This document shows positions 11,249-22,749 of a DNA stretch of 64,000 nt, piece by piece. The stretch's first letter is position 1; each line of letters opens with the position of its first letter. The notes beneath the pieces were generated by a model that was given only the letters and a program-made list of their open reading frames with translations, was not told the DNA's origin and searched no databases. This DNA is from Nectonema munidae (lineage: Eukaryota; Nematomorpha; Nectonematoida; Nectonematidae), in NCBI GenBank assembly GCA_030549495.1, contig JAUIRK010000070.1, forward strand, positions 384,501-448,500, given 5' to 3'. The translations under genes and the position numbers were made by a program.

Positions 11249-13370
11249 CGCAGCTTTTATCCTACGAAGAAGTTTGGTTGGCGTCCTTGAAAGTAACACT
11301 GATTAAAGGATTTGTCTTTTCACGCAAAATGGGCTAGCACTTACCCAAGCAATAAAACCGTCTATACGAAAATTCATTCCGAAATTTTATGGTCATGCCT
11401 CAAAGAGTTACTGCAAAATTTGACAGGTTCGCATATTAGAAAACCATTTTTGGAATGTGCAGAAATTTTACTAAAAATCAGCTTTTCCAGCAATAAATGG
11501 AATAATGGCGAGGAAGATGGATCAAGTTGAATACGTACGTACATTTGAGCGAAAGGAAGGCTGAACAGGATTAGAGCGAAAGTTGCCATAGCCTCGATAA
11601 TTATTACTGTAGTACTGCTTATTCGGTAATGAATTGACCTTTTTCTAGAAAAGGAATAAGTGGTTAAACAGCTGAACATCAGTTTATATCAATAAAAATT
11701 TAATGATGACACCTCCCAATAGAAATCACAGGATTCCACTAGATTTTAGAAAATCTACAGATTTCAATTTGATGTTTTGAACACTCAATTAAAAATATAG
11801 CATGAATATAATACCTTAATTTTAGAGGTACTGTTCATTGACATACAATTCAGACTCGATAATATCTTCCACTCATCTTATAGTTTTCACTCTCGTTCTC
11901 ATTATGAACTAAAGATTTCGATTCTTAGATTTGATCATATACTGAGTGATAAAAAAGTGTAAAAATGAAAAATTCTAGCAAAATGATTTTCTATCTGAAA
12001 TTACATTCAGAGCTATAAAAACATAGTCTTTTCTACAAATACTACCTGTTCGTTTTAAGATTTTTTCATATTAATATCAAAAAGACATTACATATTAAAT
12101 AAACAAAATTTGTTACAAATATCAATGTGATTAGTAGTTTAGCAATTTTTAACAGAAAATAATGCAACCAAATATTAAATTTATCTATTTTTATTATTTC
12201 TTTTTAATTCACTGTTTATCATCACAATATTTATTATCAGAACTGCAAAATTTGCCCGTCCTTCATTGATTATTATGTGCACAGCTAAACTTAAATTTCT
12301 CTCACTAGCTGAACGGGCAGCTACAACCCAATATACCACGTTTTAAATAACTTCAAAGATGGAAAATGTTTTGTGTGATATTTCTACCAATCAAGAGTAA
12401 CATTGCCTGCTTACAAATTATTCATACCCACATTTGATATTTCTTTACACACATGATTTATAAGTATCAATATTAATATTTAGTAAACACAATGAAGGAC
12501 ATGTTTAAAGAGCAGGGCCATAAGATTCATCATAGATCTTAGATCATAGATTTTTTAAATGAACAGTATTAATTTCTATCATTTTTGAAAAATGACCTCT
12601 AACATTTTTCTCCAGCCTTCTTAAAATTACATTTAAATACAATGAAAACAAAAAATAATAATAATAATATATCTATACTAAGGATGATTTGGGGGAAAAT
12701 ATTTGTTGCAATTGTAGATTTATGGCGTAAAAATGAAGAATTTAAGGTAGCATCAAAGTCAAGCTACTGATACAAATAGTTACCAAAATAGTTTATAGAG
12801 AGTGAATGCCTAAAGCAAAAGCCTGCGTATAATATTGAAGGATGGATTGCATCTGATTTATAAAGTTTTTACACGTGAATATTCTGTTGAAAATTTAATT
12901 ATGCCATTTTAGAGGAGATTATAAAATAGGAATTAGAGCTGTCTCGTGTAAAACGCCTCTTCAAACCCGGAACAGAATAAAAACACCATGCATACAGAGC
13001 TTTAATGGTTAAAGAACGAATGGATAATCTTGACATCATCGTATTCATGGCTAATTATCACCCAAAGCTATAAGACAGAGCATAATTAATGAGAAAATTT
13101 TATGAATCTAAAGGAAATCGAATAGTATTTTAAATACGAAAATGAGTGTGAGGCAGACAACTGTGTTCTAGTACTGTTGTAGTTAAATGCCTTTATTAAT
13201 TTGAGTTAACATAAATGATTTTTTTCTTTGAATAAAACTCTTTTTCTTATTTACTAAAATTGAATATCAAATGAGAGGAAAATTTTGCTATATATACAGA
13301 CAAAAGACGAACTACACATTTTTAATGTATTATTTCGATACCACCTATGCTACTTAATCCTTAATTTTGA
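11249..13370. other. intergenic DNA, nothing recognised
   Basis: Several short open frames near 11300-11680 overlap on both strands without family features. An (AAT)n run lies near 12655-12670. I see no gene. Confidence 0.4.
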
Positions 13371-13430
13371 GAATCGATAGCTCTTAAAGAGTCTTGGGTT
13401 CGATCCCGCATCAAGCCTACAAAAGTTAAC
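13371..13430 (+). repeat. tRNA-derived SINE-like fragment
   Basis: A Pol III B-box-like GGGTTCGATCCC lies at about 13408-13419, preceded by TCGATAGCTCTTAAAGAGTC and followed by CATCAAGCCT. The same arrangement recurs near 44800-44850. There is no foldable complete tRNA with an acceptor stem, so this is a SINE remnant, not a tRNA gene. Confidence 0.45.
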
Positions 13431-13508
13431 TAGATTTCCATGTTTTCTATGACCATAATTGCTGATTATTATGCGATTTAAAAGTCAAACATTATTTTGA
13501 TTAGATAG

Positions 13509-13649
13509 CAGGGCTGGGAAGGCGGAGATAAAATAGTTCGGGTTTTAGGCATATGGAGTGGTTATTATTCTTTAGAAAAAGAGTTGATCATAAATATATA
13601 TTTTTTAAGTACCGGAATTCGGTATTTTCCCTCAGACTCCGCAACCCTG
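13509..13649. mobile_element. short hAT-like MITE (141 bp)
   Basis: CAGGGCTGGGAAGGCGGAG at the left and CTCAGACTCCGCAACCCTG at the right form imperfect inverted ends of hAT style. The flanking 8-mers TTAGATAG and TCGGATAT match at only 5 of 8 positions, so the insertion is old or the boundary slightly off. Confidence 0.55.
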
Positions 13650-13657
13650 TCGGATAT

Positions 13658-15950
13658 TATATTTAGTTTTGTACAAATGGGACTTCGTTTAGGCATGTAG
13701 TGTATAATAAACAAGTTTTCGTTATTTTTCCTACTTTTTCATATACATTTTGCCAGTTTAGATACGAAGCTTTCTGGCACCCTAAATGATTTAACTAACT
13801 TTTGAAAATAAGGTATCAATAAAAGATTTCAGGAAGGAAGAAAGGAATACAAATAAGGACTCACTTTTTTGGAATTCTTCTTCGCTTTAGAAATCAAGTT
13901 GCGCATATGCAGTGTCGCATCCTCATTGTGCTTCGTTTCATACAAAATCTCGCCATTGAAGGATCTGAAATGCAAAAATGAAGATACGAAATTGGATTCT
14001 TTTTTGTTACATAATAATCACAAAAACTTTTGGTTCAATAACTCATTAAAAAATTCAGTTCAAATTAATTAATAGAAAATATTTTTTTCAATTTCTCGTA
14101 TTACATTCCAAAAATGAATGTATTGCGAAACTAGGAAAAAAATAAAAATTAAACAAAAAAAAATATTTAAAATTAATTAAAAGGATAAACGATCGTCTGA
14201 TTTAGACAAAAAGAAATAGAAAGAAAGAACAGGTTAAAAATGATTAAGATGTGAAATTCACACTCATTGAAAAGAATGAGCATAATGTTGACAAGTTGTG
14301 TGTGTTAGATTTAGATAACTTTAACATGTGAAAAATTCTGCAAATTCAAAAGCTCAAAGTTGCAGAAAATTACTGTTAATTCCTAGTAAAACAAAGTTAA
14401 AATATTTTGTAGCGATTACTTGAAGTTTGAAAAGAAAAATAAATAAAATTGAAAAAGTTCTTTTTTTTTACCTTGAAATTGATAAAACACCCTTTAGAGA
14501 AACCAAGTAATCTTCAAGGCTTGAGAAACCAAAGTTGCGAAAAGGAATTTTGTTTTCGGTTAGAGAAGTGTATTCCGCTAAAATTTAAAATCAATTATAT
14601 TTGGACTTGTATTCACAAAAAACTCAATCTTAGTAATGAAAAATTACGGATAAAGTGATGATAATGATGGAATTGATGAGTTTGTTGTGAGGTGTTTTAT
14701 GCAGAAAAATTTATTAGTTATGGATGTTTTAAAAGTTTAGTTAATGAAGATGATGTTGGGGAAGTGGATGTTAGCGCTTCAAATGTTAAAAACACCTGCG
14801 CAGATTTAATAATACATAAATAAAAAATTTAATTTTCCCAAATTATTAAAATTCAAACTTGATATCATTTTTTAACTCATATTATTAGAGCCTTTTTCTA
14901 GCTCTAGTTATAGACCAACATATGGAGTTCAGGGGTTGTAAAGAACCCCCCCCCCCCCTCACTCCTTCGTGCTCTTTCCTTTGCTATTAAATCAAATTTG
15001 GTTATCCGCTATATTAGAATATATGTGTAAATTTTAGAAATATCTGAGAACATATTAAGATTTATTGCTATATTTTTGCATATTCAATTAAAATAAGTAT
15101 AATTTTAATGTCAAACTGTGATAAAATAAATCCACAGAATGACCATTTTGTAAATCTGAAAACCACTTCCAAACAAGAGCTCACTACAAGCGTGTAGATG
15201 CAATATTTCATTTCTAAATTATTTTTAAACTGACCAATAAAAAAAGTGTATAAATGAAAACCTAAGCGAAAGCAAGCTTTTTAAAAAAACATGAAAAAAC
15301 AAACTTTCTTATTTCAGAATTTTGTTTTTGAAGGAGAATGATGTCTGATGTCATGCTGGTCCTCGAAGTGTTAACCTGAGTCAATAATTATCGATTCTAA
15401 AAAAATATTAATCGTTCCTGTTTATAAATGCTTTTTAATACAAATATTACATTAGATATCGTTGGATTAATCTGGGCGTTAACTGGTTAAAGATATCAAA
15501 TCACTCAATAATGTCAGTTTTTTTCGATATCAAATGGGTTAGGATACTTTCATTTTTAAAAATGTTTGTTCATGTAAACATTTCCTAGACATATATTTAA
15601 TAAAGCTTAATCTTTTTATTAAGGATATACCGGATATACTCCTACAAATTAATTATCTAACTATCTATACTCAAGTTTTAGGAATGATAGCCGAATATCA
15701 GGACAATTAGCCAGATATTGTTAAACTATTTCTTTAAAAAGAATAACAAAAAAATATAATTTCTATATAAATCTCTATTTCTATATTGCGTTTCCAATAT
15801 TTTGTTACCATTCCTTGATATACGCCAAACCCGCATCAATATTTTAGTATATAATGTGATATAATATCCCACTTTTCACGATTCAGTCAATAAAAGTAAA
15901 TGTATTTTTTTCAGTATATAAGAGCGGTAAAGGCATGATATTTCAACGTT
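13658..15950. other. intergenic AT-rich DNA with a C-tract
   Basis: A run of 13 C occupies about 14946-14958. The frames at 13869-14072 and 14449-14658 are short and carry no recognisable domain. The stretch 14640-14830 has a non-random acidic look in one frame (LVNEDDVGEVDVSASNVK), which could be a transposase C-terminal relic, but I cannot support a family. Confidence 0.35.
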
Positions 15951-15964
15951 AGCATCAGTAGACG

Positions 15965-16670
15965 TTATTTGAAAACATAAGAAAATTTCTTAAACCTTTT
16001 GTCCAGGTAACAGACGAGATCAGCCAAGAAGAAGCAAAAATTAGTTGTAATACCTGCTACAAAGACTCTACCAAAGACAAATTGATGAAGGAGTAGAAAC
16101 AATAAAAGATTTTAAAAAGTCTTTCCAAAATCATATACAAAATCCATATTTTAAATGATAAAAATTATGTTATTACAACTGTTTTAGATCCTCAATTTAT
16201 TACAAAATTTATAGGACATTAAAATTAATACATTTTTGAGGAAATGAAAAAAGAAAATCCTGATCAGTATTTTGTTTCGCTTAAAAACGACAACTCTGGT
16301 CTTAGTGCTTAAATTCATAGTAACATTCGGAAATGCTTTGAATTTGTTTCTGCAACTGAAAAAGATGCAGATTTTCAATTTAAAAAGGTTTCAAATAAAA
16401 TAAAATAAAATTGAAAATTTATTTGACAGAAGCATTATCAAGAAAAGAAAGTCCTAAACAATGGTGGAAAATGAAGAGAAACAAATTCCCAATGCTTAAA
16501 AGTTCGTAACAAGTTCGGTAACATGCGGACAACTTTTTAGTTCAGCAAAACTAAAATACAGAAAAAATCGCAGGTCGAAAACTGAAAATGAAGAAAAACT
16601 AATATTTATGAAAAAAATAATTGTGAAAGAATATGAAAATTAGTATTCATTTTTGTTTTAAATAAATTAA
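15965..16670 (+). pseudogene. BED-type hAT transposase remnant
   Basis: Translated pieces in changing frames follow the order of a BED/ZBED-type hAT C-terminal half. RKFLKPFVQVTDEISQEEAK (~15985) leads into VITTVLDPQFITKFI (~16175), then SRKESPKQWWKMKRNKFPML (~16440-16500) and a dimerisation segment CGQLFSSAKLKYRKNR with EEKLIFMKK (~16530-16610). Many stops and shifts separate them. The 'LDPQFxxKFI' and 'P.QWW..' motifs are characteristic. A possible right end with GGTGCATTCC lies near 16850, but no clean inverted terminus was found on the left. Confidence 0.7.
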
Positions 16671-16679
16671 GATTATTAA

Positions 16680-17735
16680 TTTATTAAGATCTAATTTAAG
16701 AATAGATTTTTAAGCATTTATCAATAAAATGCATATTAACTGTATTTTTGATGTAATTACAAAATGGGGAAGACAAAATAAAATTCGTAACGTCTTGCTT
16801 TACAGGCGGTATTCGAAAAGTTAGATATCGGATATCCGGCTTTATTAATAATCGGTGCATTCCAACTTTTTATATATCACTTTACAGTTCATTTTGACTA
16901 CTTAAATTTTTTTCTCTAATTAGATAATAGTTGACAAGTGCTAAACCAATTTCTAAATGGGCGTAAGTTGGTAAAATTTTAGAAAGCTATTGTTCGGCTT
17001 TGCAATAGGGCTGAGGTTAGATTTAGTGTTAGGACAATCGTAAATACATACATTTTTTGACATTCTTGGAAACTTTCAAATATATTTGTATTAATAGAAC
17101 ATGATATATTTAATATATTATTTAAATTTACATATAAATTTTGTACATATACAACATACGAATACATACATACTACATATATATTGAGATTAGACACACA
17201 TACACTGAAATAATTAGATGTCAAAAATATTTCAAAAATCTTTATTAAAATTTTCAAATACAAAAAGTATTCTTTATAAAAAAAAATACGAAAAGATAAG
17301 GAAGAAAATAAGTTGAAAAAAGTGGAAAAAAAGGAGGAAAATTGGCCAGCCATAAAGCGATAATAAAGCCTTCATATTAGCAATTTTTATAATGTTCTAA
17401 TGAACATAACCGTATATATTGAATATTAAATATAGAAAAATCGTACTTAAAATTTCCTTTGAGGTTAATTTTCTAGCAGACGTCAATAATAATGACAATA
17501 TCTCATTTTTAACTTCTTCTTGATCCATAGTAAATGTACAAAAAACTGAAATAATTTAGAGTTTATACTAAATCAAAAATTCATTAAGTAATTTGACTTA
17601 CTATCAATTCATTTTGATTATAAAAAAACTATAATAAAAATTAAAAGACTAAATCTTCATGTTAATTTTTGGATATTTAAATAATTATATGATTTTTTTA
17701 ATAAAGCAAAATTCGTAGATTTATTCTTTATATTT
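16680..17735. other. intergenic AT-rich DNA
   Basis: A 124-codon minus-strand frame at 16979-17353 is rich in Phe, Ile and Tyr and looks like a by-product of AT-rich sequence. A possible end of the hAT remnant lies near 16850. Nothing else is seen. Confidence 0.4.
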
Positions 17736-17749
17736 ATGTTATATTATAT

Positions 17750-18993
17750 AAAAATAAACAGTGACCATAATATTAAAAGTAAATATAGTATATTTAAAGT
17801 TCTCCCTTTTAAAAGTAAAGTTTTTGAGGAAATTATTTTCAATCGTATGATAAAGTATTTAGATAAGTACAATATGATCAATTCCAGACAGTTTGTTTTC
17901 GACAGGGCATGTCTACGGATTTGGTTATAACAACTTAGTGCATTTTAATCTTGAGACCTTAGATAATGTTTGCGAATCTTGTGCTATTTTTATTGACTTT
18001 TCTAAAGCTTTTGATTGTTATAATTATGAATATTTACTTGTTAAATTACAGAGATATGTATTTAGGGACAAATTGTTAGAACTTTTAGAAAGTTACTTTT
18101 CTCATCGTCAACAATAGGTTTTTGTTAACCACACCTAGTCTGGATGTTCCAAGCTAACTAAAGGAGTACCTCAACGCTCTATTATCGGCCCTCTTTTATT
18201 ATTTCTCTTTGCGAATGATATTTTTGCTCTTCAAAATTCAGATTTTGCTCTTTATATGTATGCTGATGATTATACTATTTTGTATCGATGTAAAAATCTA
18301 TTTTCTGCTCAATGCATTATAATAAATTTCTTTCTGAATTTTATAATAGGTGTTGCAGAAATGAGCTATATATAAATATATCCAAGAGTAAATACATGAT
18401 TTTCAGTAAATTTAATAAAAAAATGAGACTTTTTTTGAAAATCGGTGAAAATTATCTTGAAAAGTGTGATAGTTATAATTATTTAGGAGTAACCTTAGAT
18501 TCTAATCTTAGTTTCTCCAATCATTTCAGTAATGTTTTAAAGGACACTTGAATTCCACTTGGTATGTTATTCAAAATCATAAATCTTCTTGATATTGAAA
18601 CTAAAATTAATGTTTACTATGCTATTTTCCATTCTAAACTTCTTTACTGTCATTTTATTTGGTCATCTAGCGTATCTCAAATTTCATTATTACAAAAGAA
18701 AAAAAATCAGGCTTTGAAAGTTTGGTCTAATAAGAATCCCGAGTATGTATGCAATTTGTAAAAAATCCCAAATCTCTTGCAAGTTGGACAAATCTAAACA
18801 TCTCTCTTTCTTTATAAATGTAAAAACTTAAAACGTGAAATCAATTTTAACTACTGTGAAAATCATCAATTTCATAAGTATAACTTACGCAACATGAACA
18901 ATTTAAGAAATGTAAGATATAATTTTGCAAAAACAAATAAATTTTTCATTAAAAAGTCTATTAAAATATGGAATAGTCTCCCCTTAAGTATTA
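17750..18993 (+). mobile_element. Jockey/CR1-like LINE, 5'-truncated ORF2 (reverse transcriptase), broken
   Basis: Collinear pieces in three frames give a non-LTR reverse transcriptase. LPFKSKVFEEIIFNRMIKYL (~17800) is RT block 1, FIDFSKAFDCYNYEYLLVKL (~17988) carries the first catalytic Asp, GVPQRSIIGPLLFLF (~18160) is the following block, and YADDYT (~18258) is the active-site YxDD box. The thumb follows with YLGVTLDSNLSFSNHF (~18480) and the C-terminal KIWNSLPLSIR (~18965). No endonuclease domain is upstream, so the copy is 5'-truncated, as LINE copies usually are. It stops at the (GGTA)n tract. Several frame changes (at least three) make it inactive. Confidence 0.85.
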
Positions 18994-18994
18994 G

Positions 18995-19052
18995 GGTAGG
19001 TAGGTAGGTAGGTAGGTAGGTAGGTAGGTAGGTAGGTAGGTAGGTAGGTAGG
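18995..19052. repeat. (GGTA)n microsatellite at a LINE junction
   Basis: About 14 uninterrupted GGTA units lie directly after the plus-strand LINE's last conserved codons and next to the presumed 3' end of the minus-strand LINE. Read on the minus strand it would be a (TACC)n tail. Some LINEs terminate in short tandem repeats, so it may be the 3' tail of one of the two elements. Confidence 0.8.
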
Positions 19053-19233
19053 TGGATTTCATCCAGCGTGAGCTGATATGCTCGCGTAAGCTTGAGAGTT
19101 GGTTAAAGAGGATGCAGATCAGGGGCGCACATCCTCAAAATTATTGGGAGGCGAAATTTTTTTGTTGCAATTTTCAAAATTAGTGGTCTGGAAATACCAC
19201 GGGAGACCAAATATTCAAGCAATCCTTTAAAAA

Positions 19234-21523
19234 GTCCTCAGACATTTCGCCCCATTCTTTTTATAAGACAATTCGCCCCATTATTTTCATAAGACAGTTC
19301 GTCCCATGGACAATTCGCCCCATTATTTTCATAGGACAATTCGCCCCATTATTTTCATAAGATCCTTCGTCCCATGGACAATTCACGTCATTATTTTCAT
19401 AAGACATTTTGTCTCATGGACAATTCGCCCCATTATTTTCATAAGACATTTTGTCTCATGGACAATTCGCTTAACTATTTTCATAAAACAATTTGCCCCA
19501 TTATTTTCATAAAATAATTCGCCTCATAATTTTCATAAGACGATTTGCCTCATGCTCAATTTGCTCCATTATGTTTATAAGAGAATGCGCTCTATTATTT
19601 TTATAAAACTTCCAGTCCTATTATTATAAGACAATTCTTTCCATTAAAAATTTGCTCTATTTTTATAATACAATTCTTGCCATAGACAATTTACTCTATT
19701 TATGCAGATCAATTAGCACTATTGTTTTATAAAACCGTTTTTTCAATTTTTTTTGACTCTTTTACGCTTTTTTCATAAGACTATTTTTCGTAAAACGGTT
19801 TGGCATATGAACATTTTGCCTAATACCACAACTCATCTCAATAAAATAGCTATATTTTAATTTTATTTAGTTTTTTAAGAATTGTTTTTTGAAAGGCAGT
19901 TATTTTATAAATGAAACAAATATTTAAAATTTTTAAACAAAATAAAAATTAATATTTTGTAATTGTAATATCATTGTAATTATCTTTTTCTTCAAATTCA
20001 TCATCAATAATTTAAAATTATTTAAAAGTGATAAAAAAATTAACAGATAAAATAATTAATTTGAAATAATTTAATAGAGATAAAATAAACAAGAATATAA
20101 AATTTTTTAATAATTTTACACATATAATAAACAAAGATGGATGAAACAAATAGCCTATGAGACAATTTGTCCATTGGGCGAATACTTTATATTTTTTTTT
20201 ACAAAATTTGTGAATTTAAATACTATACTTCCAGCGAAAATATTTTAATTAAGTTTGCAGAAGAATACACACTAGTTTAAAAAAATCCAAAATTGTTAGG
20301 AGGTGAAATAGGCTTTTCATTTGAAAAATGAAGTAGTCTACCAGACACATTACAGGAATTGATGAAAGGATATCTGATTCATAGAGAAAACAAATAACTG
20401 AAGGTTGGATAGTTTTATGAGTGAATGTAGTCTAAAGGCAAAGAGTCTACTAGACACCCTGCGATGTTTATATGAAAAAATGTGATTGATTCAGGGGCAA
20501 GTGTATAAAATGAAATTATAATTGTGCAAACAAAAAATTAAGATCATATTATTTAATTTTACTCATCATCATTCAAAAATAGTTTAAAAGCTAAATTGAT
20601 ACAGGCCACAAAAAGTAAAATAACTTTTAACATTTTGCAATGATTTGCCTTTTATAATAAATTTTAAGGAAAAAAAGTTTATCAGAAAAAGTTATAGAGC
20701 TTCAACAAAAACTATAATTTTAGGGTAGAACTTAAGTTTTTGGAAACTAATTTGACGTATCCCCCTACAGCATACTCTATGGGTGGTATGGCAGGTTGGT
20801 TGAGATGATGGACTTAGCACGGAAGCCTCTTGATTCGATTCCTCATCGATACGAATTTATTCATAATTTGACATAAGCGGTACATCAGTGCCTTGTCAAC
20901 AAAAATACACCCGCTGTACCTTACCTTTTACTTAAAATTGAAAAATTTGCTACATAATTAACATAAGAGAGAAAGGAAAGAAAATAAACTAATAAATCAA
21001 TTTTCACTATTTTAAAATGGGACCGTCTGTTCTCAGAATAATTTCAAAATAATAGGAGGCATAAAGATTTAGAGTTTATTTGATATTTTCAAATTTTTAT
21101 AAACAGCAAAGCCAACATTTAAGTAGCTAGCCCTTTTAATTAAAAAATTATTTAATCTAACGGTCGATAGACATTTCGCCCCAAAAACAATTTGCCCCCT
21201 GGACAAATTGTCTCATAGGCTATTTGTTTCATCCATCTTTGCTTATTAAATGTGTAAAATTATTAAAAAATTTTATATTCTTGTTTATTTTATCTCTATT
21301 AAATTATTTCAAATTAATCATTTTATCTCTTAATTTTTTAGAATTGTCCATGAGACAAAATATCTTATGAAAATAACGGGGCGAGTTGTCCATGAAACAA
21401 AATGTCTTATGAAAATAATGGGGCGAATTGTCCATGGGACGAACTGTCTTATGAAAATAATGGAGCGAATTGTCCATGGGACGAACTGTCTTATGAAAAT
21501 AATGGGGCGAAATGTCCGAGGAC
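19234..21523. mobile_element. foldback-type element with tandemly repeated inverted arms
   Basis: GTCCTCAGACATTTCGCCCC (19234-19253) and GGGGCGAAATGTCCGAGGAC (21504-21523) are inverted ends with one mismatch. Inside each end is an array of ~33-35-bp units (ATGGACAATTCGCCCCATTA plus TTTTCATAAGACA) in opposite orientation, about nine on the left (to ~19560) and about five on the right (~21330-21510). A further inverted block of ~140 bp (about 20045-20185 against 21180-21325) is nearly identical between arms. Long inverted arms built of direct repeats resemble the Drosophila foldback (FB) and Galileo elements. No target duplication could be recognised, so the exact limits are tentative. Confidence 0.7.
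20786..20935 (+). repeat. tRNA-derived SINE-like segment
   Basis: An A-box-like TGGTTGAGATGATGGAC (~20797) is followed about 30 bp later by a B-box-like TTGATTCGATTCCTCATC (~20831). The downstream body runs to ATACACCCGCTGTACCTTACC. Spacing and order fit a Pol III promoter. It lies in the spacer of the foldback element. Confidence 0.5.
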
Positions 21524-22020
21524 CAAACTAACATAAATCAAAGTATACGAGAAAAGAAAACGATTGCGTTTTTTTGAATATTTGTCTACAAATAAAATTC
21601 TGACAGCTGTCATAAATAATAGATCAAGTACATTTTTAACAACTGAAACGTTTTGTTTCGATATTTTTACTATAATAATCAACAAATTTTCTTTAAAAAA
21701 GGTATTTGATTATGTACAGTGTTACTTATAAAATTTAACAATCGAACATTATAAAAGATATCTCTGCTCAAATATAAAGAAAATAGAGTATTCTTGCTTT
21801 TAACCCGAATAGCTAGTCAAAATATTCATTCTCAAATAGCTATTAAAAAATTTCTTGACTCGAAAAAATAAAAGTTTCAAATGTAACAAACGTAGTGATA
21901 AAGTTTAAATGACCTTTGTTGAAAAAAATTCTTAGCGCGAGTCTAACAATATTCATTAATATAAAATTGTAACAATTGGAAACTATTTTAATTTAACTCT
22001 AAATGCAAATTAGATAGAAG

Positions 22021-22229
22021 CAGTGGTGTAACCAGAAAAAAGTTAATGGGGGGGGGGGGGGGGGGGGCAATTTAAAAACAAAAAACGTGATCAACATTTT
22101 GTATACTTTTTTGATCCTTTCATTGGAGAAATTTTCAAAAACTGATATCGCATAAGTTGCATGGGGGCACCATGCGGTACATAGGAGTGTGGGCACGGCC
22201 CCCCATGCCCCAGCCTAGCTACGTCACTG
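22021..22229. mobile_element. hAT MITE (209 bp) with internal G tract
   Basis: It begins CAGTGGTGTAACCAG and ends AGCTACGTCACTG, imperfect inverted hAT termini. The flanks GATAGAAG (22013-22020) and GAGAGAAG (22230-22237) match at 7 of 8. A run of about 20 G follows the left end (~22049-22068). Its left third resembles the sequence at 35056. Confidence 0.8.
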
Positions 22230-22749
22230 GAGAGAAGAGAACTGAATGAGATAGGAAGGCTTAACAAGAGAAGAGGGCTTGAATGAAAGAAGAGAGCTTG
22301 AGTGAAAGATTGAGTTTTAGCAGAGAAAGCGCAAGAGAAAAACAGAGGAGACAGAAAGAGAAATAGAATGACTGTGACAGAAGATGAGAAAATCTAGTGG
22401 ATCATCAACATGTGTTTGCCCAAAAATACTATAAAGAGGCGACACTGTGATAAACATTGCTGACTTATTGTGTGTATATTGAAGCAATGGATTATTATTA
22501 TATAGATCTCACACATCGTCTGTAAAATATGTTCGATAGGAATTTCAGAGCTGCTTGGCATGTGATGTTTGATTGATTCGAAAGTCTCCATTCTTCATAC
22601 ATAGATATCATGATCATCATACATGTTTTATAAACAAGCAGCAGCTCTTACTTATAGAACATTATTGGGGGGGGGGGGGGGGGGGGGGCTAAGGTTATTT
22701 TCGCCCCCCCCCCCTTGCCCCCCGGATGTGCGCCCCTGATGCAGATGTA

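Larger units (their letters stand above)
19120..22738. mobile_element. non-autonomous hAT-like element (3.6 kb), TSD ATGCAGAT
   Basis: The left end CAGGGGCGCACATCC (19120-19134) is the exact reverse complement of the right end GGATGTGCGCCCCTG (22724-22738). Both are flanked by the 8-bp repeat ATGCAGAT (19112-19119, 22739-22746). This is a textbook hAT insertion. The interior has no transposase. It carries a foldback element (19234-21523), a SINE-like segment, a smaller MITE (22021-22229) and long G and C tracts near the right end. It separates the 3' ends of two LINEs. Confidence 0.9.

Noticed and set aside
14449-14830. Possible transposase C-terminus (acidic tail)
   Set aside because: Suggestive acidic stretch only; no diagnostic motif in any frame.
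16979-17353. 124-codon minus-strand frame that looks membrane-like
   Set aside because: Phe/Ile/Tyr-rich product of AT-rich DNA, with no conserved motif and no promoter or splice context.
19306-19512. Open frame with repeating MDNSPHYFHRT-like peptides, and its counterpart at 21304-21534 on the minus strand
   Set aside because: They are translations of the ~33-bp tandem units in the foldback arms. The apparent protein repeat follows the DNA repeat.
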